From Symbiodinium natans (Eukaryota; Sar; Dinophyceae; Suessiales; Symbiodiniaceae), in NCBI GenBank assembly GCA_905221605.1, contig CAJNDS010000102.1, positions 1 to 64,000 of the forward strand: a stretch of DNA of 64,000 nucleotides, read 5' to 3'. The notes under the pieces are model-generated. The model was not told where the DNA came from and did not search any database. It was given only the letters and a program-made list of their open reading frames with translations. The translations under genes and the position numbers were made by a program. The stretch's first letter is position 1, and the number at the start of each line of letters is the position of its first letter. Of this stretch, positions 55,111-64,000 are shown one piece after another.

Positions 55111-55612
55111 TTCGCTGTGTTTTATCTTAGTGTCCTCTGAACATGTTCGATATGTGAAATTTGAATGGCTGGCTTGGCTTTGGCTGGCTCCGGTTGGTTT
55201 CGTGATGAGTATTGTTTGGGTTGCCTCGGGGTGGGCATGACTTCACACTATTTCGTTCAGCTGACCAATGCTACACCCTAAACCCTACATCCTACACCCC
55301 AAACCCTAGACCCGACACCAGAAGGGGCCATGGGCAACGGGATTGCAAGCAGTCTTTGCCGACGGCTTGAAAAACAGCCGGTGCTTCTAACACCCGAGCC
55401 ATTAGGGTCCGCAAGGTGTTTTCTTGATACTAGCTTTCGCAGAAACCTGGGATGAAAAAGGTGCCCCTTCTTGCTTAAGGGGTTCGGTCAGAAGGGAACC
55501 GAAGACCCCAAAAAGGGGAGAAGGCTGCTACGGGGCATCCAGGGATAGGACTTCAGGGTTTCAGGCCATTCCATGCTTTCTCAACTCACTACATACCCTC
55601 CCCCCACCCCCC

Positions 55613-55668
55613 TGAACCCTAAACCCTAAACCCTAAACCCTAAACCCTAAACCCTAAATCCTAAATGC
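55613..55668. repeat. CCCTAAA array
   Basis: About seven units, directly on the donor side of the probable exon at 55676-55722. Confidence 0.95.
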
Positions 55669-55675
55669 TTGAGGT

Positions 55676-58600
55676 GAAGACAATATCTCGGATGCCGGGC
55701 TCGAGTCGCCCTCTTGGGCGCTGAAAAAAGACACTCTTATAGGGTAGTTTCATGGCCCCTTACTATGGGCCCTTAGAAGGGTTTAGGGTTTAGGACATCC
55801 CACTTATATACCCTATGAAACCAAGGGCCCATGAGTCTTCAGAAACCTCTAAAGAGGGTAATGGACCATAGTAAGGGCCCATGAAAATGCCCGTAGAGAC
55901 ATGGGCGGTTGTCTCAACTTGCTGGTCGCACTTGGGGTTTAGGGGTTTAGGGGTTAAGCAAGGGCTGGTTGGGGATTATTTGTGCTGAGGGTTTAGGGTT
56001 TCGTTTTTGCTTTTTGTTTGCCACCCGCCTAGCTGACACTCAGGCCACATTGCAGGGACTCATGCTGGAAAGGGGTTTAGGGGGCGGTTTAGGGCTTAGC
56101 ACGTCAGCGCGATGCCTACCGGAATCTGGCCTAGTTTCGACAGCCGCCCCATCTGCGACACGGTTTTGCAAACCTCTTGTGCAACAGGCGCTTGAAACTG
56201 CAGGTTTCATCACTCAAGGTTCAGACCTGCCCAACTAAACCCTATACCCCCTGGGCTGTAGGCTCCTGCCGGGGCAGCAAAGGTGCATTCTTACCAGTAC
56301 CCCTACTTGGAGAAGTAGGGAGAAGTACCGCACCCCTCAGGCTTGCGATTTCGGGGCACTATCAGGACCTAGCCCAACGAACCAACTCACTGAGGGCATA
56401 GGGATTCAGGACCTGAACCCCAAACCCTTAAATCTAAACCCTAAACCCAGGTCCCTTGATTTTAGGTTCCACGTCTCCTTGCTGGTATGTCAAGATTCGT
56501 TTCGCGACTTGTCAGGACGTTGCCAACAAGAGGTGCGCGGGTGCAAGTACCGCAAATCCACATTCCTTCTTTGGGATAGAGTTCGAAGGAAGGAAACCCT
56601 AAACCCTAAACCCTAACTTCTGCATGCCCAACCCCCCCCCTCCCTCCCTGCCAAAGAAGGAGCAGGATTTATTAACCCTAGCAGCTAGTAGCAGCTGACT
56701 CTGGAGTGCCTGAAAGCCCCCTGGGCCGGGGAAAACTCTTAATCCTAAACCCTAAACCCTAAACCCTAAACCCTAAACCCTAAACCCTAAACCCTAAACC
56801 CTAAACCCACTCGGTGAGGTGTAACCCAAACCCTCGGGAGCAGGCTCTCCAGATCCGAGCCTTTGCAGAGCCCTAGCAGGGCCATGGCCTACAAGTTCTT
56901 AGAAGGGGAATGAGGGAACTAAGCACCTTATATTCCCCTGCTAGGGTTTAGGGTTTAGGGTGTAGGGTCTAGGGTTTAGGGTTTAGGGGTTTAGGGTTTA
57001 GGGGAATGAGGGAACTAAGTACCTTTTATCCCCCTTTATATTAGACCGGTATGCCTTGACATGTTCCCCCTTATACTAACACTGCTTAGTAGAAATGATA
57101 GTACCCCCCCCTATTATAATCCCTATTAAGGACTGTCAGAAACTGTTAAACTGTTAGTACAAGGGGAACATCCCAAGAACGAAGTGCCTTATACCGTTAT
57201 GCACTTGTAAGGGGCTATAATAGGGACCCTTTTAAGGGGTCTTTTGGGGTACCCTAAGGGGAACCAAGTACCCTATATCAGCCTATATCCCCCTATACAG
57301 TATGCCCTTCCAAGTTGTTGTACCAGGGTACCAAAAAATCAAGTACCTCGCCCGACAATTTGTTAAACCCTTTTAAGGGGTTCGATAGGGCACCTACTTC
57401 CCTCATTCCCCCCACTAAGAACGTGGAGGGTGAGAGTCAGCATCCGCACTGCCGTAGCCTTGTGCCCCCGAGTTCGGGCCTACAGTCTGCAGATTGGGAG
57501 ATTTAGGGTTTAGCATGTAGGGCTTCTCTCTCTTTTTTTGCCACCCGCCTAGCTGACTCGGAGAGACGCACTGCAGGCTTTAGGGTCTAGGGCTTCGGCT
57601 TTAGGCTGGCCTGTAGCGTTCATGAGGCTTATGCGGCTTGTGGGGTTTAGGGCTGAGTGCGTGTAGCCGAACTGACTTGGAAAGCATCGGGTTCATTTGT
57701 ACATCTCTCCAGGGTCTGACAAAATTTTGATGGCTTCAGCAGGATCATGTGGTGATTGCTCTGAATGATGGTCCTTTTTGGCGTCCTTACTATACGGCGG
57801 CCCCCCGTATTTTGGGGTACCCAAGAAGGGACCATAATTTAGAGAACTGACCATATAGGGGATCAAAGGCAATGAACATTGAAGACTGTGTTCAAACCTA
57901 CTCCCGTTCTTTCTTCTTGGCTGGGAACCAAGCTTCCCACAGGGTTTAGGGTTTAGGGTTTAGGGCTTAGGGAGCGAGGGCACGCCAAGTACTGGCCGGA
58001 CGCTGGCTGCTGTGGCAATGATTCGTCGCAATGAACTTTGGAATGAGGCCACTTACTGGTCTCACGCCAGTAAGTAAAGAGCTGCCATACTCCTCTCTGG
58101 AAAGCAAGTCGAAGTGGCAGGTTTGGTGGTTGTTCCTGGATCCAGCCCCAGGCCGTGCGGCCCACCAACATTAAGGAAAATACCCTACGCCCGATGCCTC
58201 ATACGGCCCGCTTGTTTAGGGGGTGAAGGCGCAAGCATGGTTCGAGTTGAGAGCTGCCCCGTAAGTGAGGGTCTGGGTTTGGGGGGCTGATCCCTAGTGT
58301 GGCGTTTTGCCTGCTTCCAGTGCCCAGGGCCTATCATGGTTTTGCATTCTGTTGGCTATAGTTCGGTCCAGGAGCTAGAAGACAGAAACATGAACCCTGA
58401 GGCGTGTCTGCGGCCGGTGGCCGGTTAGCCTCCGGTACGAGAGCAGACTTGATTGAATCGAAGGAAACCCAGTTCTCCCTTACTTGGAAGCCCAGTAACC
58501 ATATGATGATAAGGGCACCCTTTTTGGGGTTGGCTACTTGATAAGGGGAACCCAGACCCAGAAAAAAGGAAAAGTATACCACTGGGCAACCAAGCGTAAC

Positions 58601-60940
58601 CCTGAATTTGCCCGTAGAATCCTTTTTTGAGCCACCCTTTTCGCAGGTTCCTTCCGCTTCAAGGCTTGCAAAGCCTCATGAGGGGTTTCCTTGTGGCTCG
58701 AGCCTTGCGGACTTTCGCCTTCGGCTTCGGTCATGGAGTCAAATGGGCTGTAGGACGCAATCATCGGAGCTCCGCTTGTGGAGGCCGGCTGGCCCTACCT
58801 TCCTTGTGCCATAGGAAGGCACGGGGTCTGGAGGCGATGCGCGAAACGTCAGACGGCAACTTCTGACGAAGGCGTCTACGCCAGGTGCCCAAAAAAAAGC
58901 TGGGACGGCGTGCAAAATCGTTTATGTGTGTGGCCGGAGCTGATGTGCGGCGCTCGAATAAACTGAACTGAAACCGTAATCACCCAGCTTGTTTACCGAA
59001 GCTCCTGGCGAATGTTTTCCTGCGAAGGCCCCAGTGTACCTTCATATAAGAATCCCAAAAGCACTCCAACACCATCCCAAGAGCACTCCAAGACTATATA
59101 TACCCCCCCAAGCAGCATTTCGCTTGCTGGTTCATAGTATGGAATGAGGGAATGACGATGAGGTAGCCAATGTCCCCGACACTTTCCCCTTAAGGGATTA
59201 TCTAGGGTGCAGCTTGGAGGCTGCTGGGCCCAAGGACCTTGCACCCGAAATGAAAAAGCACCGCCACATGCGCTACTTCTCTCCAGCAGCCACACACGCT
59301 ACTTCTCCAGCAGCTTGCAAGGAGCTTGTAATCCATGGGCTAAATGACGGATGCTCATGCGGTAGTTACTGCAATGTTTCCTATTCTGTTGTCCAAGATA
59401 GCTGCTGATTCAGCGGAGCCTGCATGACAATGCTAAGTCTCGGCAAGCCCAACCCCGGCAGATCAAGAATGTGGATTAGGATCACTGACAATAGAAGTGT
59501 AGCGGCCCTCCCCTCCCCTCTCCTTCCCCTCCCCTTCCCCCCCTCCCCTTCTCTCCCCCCTCCTCCCCGCCTAAAGACCTCCAAATGATAAACGGACAAA
59601 CAGGCCCTTAGGCCTGGCAAGCTGCAGTGCACGCGGAAAGTTGAAAGACAGAAAGATGCATAGTCTGAGCCATTTCAGAAAGGCCGCATCCCTTCCCACT
59701 GTGCTTCTTGAGGTCGTTGCTTGAATGAGTCTTTTGGGGAATCGTGTTCGGGCTTTCGTATCTGCATCACAAAAAAAGTCGCGGGGGAAGCTTAGCAGCG
59801 GGCTTACGAGTCTACTCTTACCAGCATTCGATGTAGCTGGTCAGCATCGTATTCTTACCAGCATTCGATGTAGCTGGTCAGCATCATTGCTAACAGCACG
59901 GCTTGCAAGGGGCGGATTGGTTGACTCCCCGGAACCCCACACTTGACATCAACCCTGAAACAAGTGAAGCCCCAAGCCCGTTTGGCTAAGGCTGACACAG
60001 GGTCTCCTGATCTTATGGTCCCAATAAAACCTGAAGCACGCTCTGGGACAGGTGAGCCGTTGGGTACAACCACAGAGGCTGTGACTAAGACTCTGTCTAA
60101 CTGGGTTGGCCTTTAAACCATCGGAAAAATATCTATATATAGGGCCCCTCATGAACCCAAATAAGGAAAATACGAAGTGTCCCAAAAACCAACTTAGCTA
60201 AGGCCCGACCTAAGAAGGCAGGAGCTTTTGGAGGTTCTACGCAGGAGCACAACAACTGGAGCCCTGCCCAAACCCCTGCAACATGCAACAGTTCCAGACA
60301 GATTTTGGGCTTCATGGCCCTAAACCCTACACCCTACACCCTAAACCCTAAACCCTAAACCCAAAACCCTAAACCCTAAACTTTAAACTTCATGGGGTTC
60401 GAGGCTCAACCTGTCGTCCTCTCCGAAACTGCTGTCCACTTTCCCGGGAACCGGCTTCTTGCGCCTCCTACACAGAGAGCTTGGGGGGTTTAGGGTTTAG
60501 GGTTTAGGGGTTTTAGGGTTTTAGGGTTTTAGGGTTTTAGGGTTTTAGGGTTTTAGGGTTTTAGGGTTTTAGGGTTTTAGGGTTTTAGGGTTTTAGGGTT
60601 TTAGGGTTTTTTTTAGCCACCCGTCTAGCCATGCTCCACGGGGCAACAGAAGAGGGAATGCTGTGTACATACAACTTCAGAGCCCAACTTTACGATTTGC
60701 TTGGGTTTAGGGTTTTGGGTGTGGGGTTTAGGGAATTTAGGGTTTAGGGTTTAGGGCTTGGGGTTTACTAGAGTTGGTTTGGGCTTGGGATGTTCCCCCT
60801 TATGCTGGCAGTCCGTAGTAGGGATTAGAGTTCCCCCCCCCCCAGTGTGATCCCTGTTCAGGACTCTTAGTGTCAGGGGGAACATCCCAAGTTTGGGCTT
60901 ACAAGGTGGGAGATTTCGTTTCGCAGGGCATGCAGTAGTG

Positions 60941-61019
<79 letters not shown>

Positions 61020-63240
61020 GAGTAGTAGTAGTAGTAGTAGTAGTAGTAATAGTAGTAGGATGTGGGTCGACTGAGTCTACAGTATACGTCCGTCTTCCTA
61101 AAGCCTCAACTTCTGAAAACAAGCCCTTAAGACGAAACTCTCAAAAACGATATTTTTGACAAACAAAATGAATTTAAAACTAACACAGGGAATTCGTGGG
61201 CTGCGGGGTTTACCTCGTTTGGGGACCAAGGGACTTAGATCTGAAGCTTGGAGGTTTCTGTGCTCCTTTGGGCAGCCAGGGAGAACAATGCAAGCAACAG
61301 ACTGGGCAAGGCAATCCTAAACCCTAAGCCCTAATTAAACCCTAGACCCTAAACCCCAAATCCTAAACCCTAAACCCTAGTGAGTTGCTGGTCTCAGGCG
61401 AGTTTCACCCCGAAAGCCCATGTTGCACAGGGCTTCGGCGCTCAGGGTCTGTGCGGGGGAGGGTCTGGTCCATAGGGGATTACCACGCGCACCTCTCTCG
61501 ACACAAAAGGTCTAAAGGGCTCTAAACCCTAAACCCTAAACCCTAAACCCTAAAGCCGAATCTCAAGTGGCCCCGGTCCCACGACCCAACACGTCTTACC
61601 AGTTCACTCTGGATGATGGTGCCTTTGTTGGGTGTTCCCTAAGTATCTAGAAGGGCCCCCCCCGCCCCCTTCATACAACAGACCCTAAACCCTAAACCCT
61701 AAACCCTAAACCCTAAAAAGGTTCACAGGAAAGTCCCCTGCCCCCTCTTTGCAAAGGCCTCAGAGGCAACTGGAGCTGGACCGGGTCAGGGTCTTCTCGG
61801 CGTGGTTGATCACTGGCTCGCCCTCATCCTCATGCGCCTCTCCACATGCAGTGGGATGTTCCCCCTTATCGGGTTTAGGGTTTAGGGTTTAAGGTTTAGG
61901 GTTTAGGGTTTAGGGTTCAGGGTTTAGGGTTTCCACTCTAGAGTTCAAACTTCGTAGTTTGTTACTATTTGCTTAAGAACCCCCTCAAAACACAGAAGAC
62001 AATAATCTAGCATAATCCTTACATTGCCCTCATGAGGAAGAATATTCTTTTAGTTCTTGTGGGCTTCTTAAGCAATTAGTAGTTTAGGGTCTAGGGTTTG
62101 GGGCCTTACACAACTGGGACCCAGTGCTTGTGGAAAGATCCTTCTTGACACTACAGTTTGGGCTGGACAGCCGGTACCGGGCTGCGTCAGTCCGCATGGC
62201 TTCGTGCATATGGCCAGCTTTTCTCCTGGCTCTTGCCTGGGCAACCCTAAGCCCTGAACCCTGAACCCTGAACCCTAAACCCTAGACCCTAGACCCTGAA
62301 CCCTAAACCCTAAACCCTGAACCCTAAACCCTGAACCCCAAACTCTAAACCCCGAACCCTAAACCCTAAAGACCAGCGAGAATGCACCACACATGTCGGC
62401 CTTCCCACTTTCCTTTACACGGATCGGACAACATCATCGAGGCGTCAACGCAGACGGGGCACTAAGAAGTGCAGTTTTTGCAGGGTTTGAGGGGTTTAGG
62501 GTTTAGGGTTTAGGGTTTAGGGTTTAGGGTTTAGGGTTTAGGGGTGCGCAGCACGCGGCACACTCGAATGCATGAGGCCTTGCGCCTTGGACATGCAAAA
62601 AAAGCGCAGCCCCGCGCCTCAAAGTGCAAGAAGCCTGCAGGCGGGGCATGCTGATACATCCTAAACCCTAAACCCTAAACCCTAAACCCTAAACTCTAAA
62701 CCCTAAACCCTAAACCCTAAACCCTAAACCCTAAACAAGAGACGTAGGCCCATGAGGAGAAGTGGGAGGCAGCCCTCTCTACTCCGTGACTTCGTACTAG
62801 TAACAGGACATACCTTGGGGACCAAGTGAACCCTAAAATTGGGATCATATGTACCTTATACGACTACAGTCCTTGTAAGGCCAGGAAGAGGACCATCATT
62901 TAACCCTAAACCCTAAACCCATATGAACCATGCACCCTAAACCCTAAACCCTAAACCCTAAACCCTAAACCCAGAGTTCAATTGGCGGGTCAGGGTGGAG
63001 GAGCCTGCCGACCCAGGCGTCTTGACCGTCTGAAATTGGGATGGGTTCCCCCTTCTGCTCTAGCAGTCCTTAATCGGCATTCTCGTACCCGCTCCTTATA
63101 CTAACGCCCCAGGTCTGAAACTCCATTCCCGAGGCTAGAGCTGTTGCGTACCGAGATGAGGAACTGGGTCTTCTGGTCCTTTGCGGGCGGAAGTTTTCGG
63201 TCGTTGTTCTGCTTGCGAGGACGGGCTATCCGATAACCTC
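55676..63240 (-). CDS. Unrecognised gene: series of short minus-strand exons
   Basis: No family is recognised. Candidate exons 5' to 3': about 63240-63125, RPRKQNNDRKLPPAKDQK then TQFLISVRN; about 63035-62975, TVKTPGSAGSSTLTRQLNS; about 62446-62372, CPVCVDASMMLSDPCKGKW (a C-x2-C pair plus a later Cys); about 62220-62115, RKAGHMHEAMRTDAARYRLS; about 61850-61775, GEAHEDEGEPVINHAEKTLT; about 61455-61380, TLSAEALCNMGFRGETRL; about 60465-60395, KKPVPGKVDSSFGEDDRLSL; possibly about 58735-58650, EAEGESPQGSSHKETPHEAL; about 55722-55676, QEGDSSPASEILSSPQ, preceded by TTTTTTCAG. Most are bracketed by CCCTAAA and TTTAGGG as in the phosphatase gene. Phase across introns was not closed, so these could belong to more than one gene. 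Confidence 0.45.
55740..55910. mobile_element. MITE-like inverted repeat, CATGGCCCCTTACTATGG family
   Basis: The left arm, TTTCATGGCCCCTTACTATGGGCCCTTA, has a partial complement in TAATGGACCATAGTAAGGGCCCATGAAAA near 55860. A relative is at about 27385-27520. Confidence 0.6.
56741..56808. repeat. CCCTAAA array
   Basis: About nine units. A TTTAGGG tract at 56943-57003 faces it across ~130 bp. Confidence 0.95.
57053..57180. mobile_element. MITE-like element, GGGATGTTCCCCC family
   Basis: Left end ACATGTTCCCCCTTATACTA and right end TAGTACAAGGGGAACATCCC, with inner complements AGTAGAAATGAT and ATAATCCCTATT. A half-element is at 20386-20430 and another at 33130-33162. Confidence 0.75.
60486..60616. 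repeat. TTTAGGG array shifting to TTTTAGGG octamers
   Basis: Two to three TTTAGGG units are followed by about 13 TTTTAGGG units. The octamer run is uniform, which suggests local expansion of one variant. Confidence 0.95.
60786..60892. mobile_element. Complete MITE-like element, GGGATGTTCCCCC family
   Basis: The ends CTTGGGATGTTCCCCCT and AGGGGGAACATCCCAAG are perfect inverted repeats. TTTGGG on both sides is a candidate 6-bp target-site duplication. Confidence 0.82.
60932..61062. repeat. (TAG)n microsatellite
   Basis: About 40 GTA/TAG units with three interruptions. Poly-V and poly-T frames over it are artefacts. Confidence 0.97.
61876..61932. repeat. TTTAGGG array
   Basis: About eight units. 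With CCCTAAA at 61679-61717 it brackets the probable exon at 61775-61850. Confidence 0.94.
61968..62077. mobile_element. MITE-like element, TTGCTTAAG family
   Basis: Left end TTTGCTTAAGAACCCCCTC and right end GTGGGCTTCTTAAGCAA are inverted repeats. The interior is AT-rich and non-coding, and it is the copy with the least poly-C. Confidence 0.78.
62236..62370. repeat. CCCTGAA/CCCTAAA array
   Basis: About 17 units mixing CCCTGAA, CCCTAGA and CCCTAAA. With TTTAGGG at 62493-62546 it brackets the Cys-rich exon at about 62372-62446. Confidence 0.93.
62658..62740. repeat. CCCTAAA array
   Basis: About 11 units. A further tract of about six units is at 62935-62972. Confidence 0.95.
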
Positions 63241-63383
63241 CTAAAAAGGCCCTTTATAGGGTTGATTATGGGGATTATCGGGCCGAATAACCCGGGTCAG
63301 TTTTAGGAGTCAGAGGGTCGCTCACGCAATTTGGACAAGCCCACGCAGGTTCAAGTTCAGCACCTCTGGTGGGGTCGAAAACT

Positions 63384-63415
<32 letters not shown>

Positions 63416-63440
63416 CCCGCCCACCCCCCCCCAAAAAATT
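63384..63440. repeat. Poly-C tracts
   Basis: A run of about 28 Cs, interrupted by AATCCCGCCCA, then a second C-run and poly-A. Confidence 0.9.
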
Positions 63441-63449
63441 ACTAAAAGG

Positions 63450-64000
63450 GGGTAGCTCGGGAGCTACACCTCAAACGTTGCTAGGTTGCTTTATTATTTC
63501 AATTCCTAACATACCTTCTTCATTTTCTTCCCCCCTTCCACCTTATTCGTTTTTCGGAAGGGGCTTCTAGGGTTTTTTACCAAATATTGCCTTTTTACCC
63601 ACGGTTTTCAGCATTTTTTCACCAATTCATTCCACCTCATTCATTTTTCACACTCACTCCCCAACATTCATTCCAATAATCCTACCACCGCCCCTTCTTC
63701 ATTTCCCCTCATTTCCATCCTACTTTTCCAAAGCTCCCTAACAATACCCTTACCAATGTTTATAAGGCTTTACAGCTTTCAACCGCCAACAACATCATCG
63801 CCGGCTTCTTCAAGAAGGTGCGCCCTCCATGTTTTGACTTCGGTGCTTCTATGCGAGTGCTTCCTTTGTCAGTCTGGAAGTTGCTTTTGCTTGAACAGTG
63901 AGCATATCAATCTATCCGAAAGAATCTTTTGCTTTCAGCATTCAACAACTCCTCGCTTTTTCGCTTTGCTACTCGTCATGGCTTCCAGTGCTTATCCGAC
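63450..64000 (+). other. Pyrimidine-rich stretch with a possible plus-strand coding segment
   Basis: Unlike the rest of the window, this has few telomere-type repeats. A plus frame at about 63740-63901 reads NVYKALQLSTANNIIAGFF then VRPPCFDFGASMRVLPLS and stops at 63899-63901. A second ATG at 63979 begins MASSAYP at the window edge. No family is recognised. It could be the 5' end of a divergent plus-strand gene. Confidence 0.25.

Noticed and set aside
60751-61159. Poly-Thr and poly-Val open frames
   Set aside because: They translate the (TAG)n microsatellite and have no other protein-like sequence.
61590-61625. Segment KGTIIQSEL with a GTAAGA-like donor
   Set aside because: The same sequence recurs at about 57745-57785 in a repeat context, so it is probably part of a dispersed element.
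18511-62972. TTTAGGG arrays as evidence of a chromosome end
   Set aside because: Arrays occur in both orientations throughout the interior, with gene exons between them. None runs to the window edge.

Overview
The window looks like nuclear DNA of a dinoflagellate, or a close alveolate relative with a plant-type TTTAGGG telomere. Three things support this. Every gene I can decode reads on the minus strand, as in a unidirectional gene block. Splice donors inferred from protein alignment are mostly GC, with a few GT and GA, and acceptors are usually AG followed by G. Degenerate TTTAGGG/CCCTAAA arrays occur throughout the interior. All exon calls were made by eye from reading frame, splice-site and protein-motif agreement. 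I ran no search or alignment.

Layout. 1-15.3 kb is a compact run of minus-strand genes: a BED-like zinc-finger gene cut by the window edge; a small hypothetical gene; a multi-exon C5 DNA methyltransferase with motifs I, IV, VI, VIII, IX and X; a divergent histone-H3-like protein with a lysine-rich tail; a Lys/Glu-rich protein; an acidic Ala/Pro/Glu-rich protein; and a four-exon hypothetical gene. Satellites and palindromes lie between them (2.5-2.7, 7.0-8.4, 9.5-11.2 and 16.1-16.9 kb).

From 18.9 to 38.4 kb I reconstruct one PP2C-type protein phosphatase gene. It has at least 22 exons of 27-84 nt. Reading phase closes through the chain of 18 exons that encodes the catalytic domain. The introns are packed with TTTAGGG arrays, MITE-like inverted repeats and homopolymer G/C runs. 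The arrays are polarised: on the coding strand TTTAGGG follows nearly every donor and CCCTAAA precedes most acceptors, so introns are bracketed by complementary repeats. The methyltransferase and the 14.7-15.3 kb gene have short introns made almost wholly of TTTAGGG-like sequence. Upstream of the phosphatase (38.7-39.9 kb) is an intronless SAP-domain gene with an in-frame TGA and a frameshift, probably a retrocopy.

41.1-44.6 kb is an AT-rich ~175-bp palindromic satellite whose orientation flips near 42.65 kb. 45-54.5 kb is repeats only: minisatellites, AT-rich hairpins, a ~2-kb near-identical direct duplication with GA microsatellites, and a 586-bp tandem duplication. 55.6-63.2 kb returns to the telomere-repeat style, with a series of short minus-strand exons of an unrecognised gene.

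The genes share no obvious pathway. The methyltransferase and the H3-like protein are adjacent and both plausibly chromatin-related. The shared theme is intron architecture.
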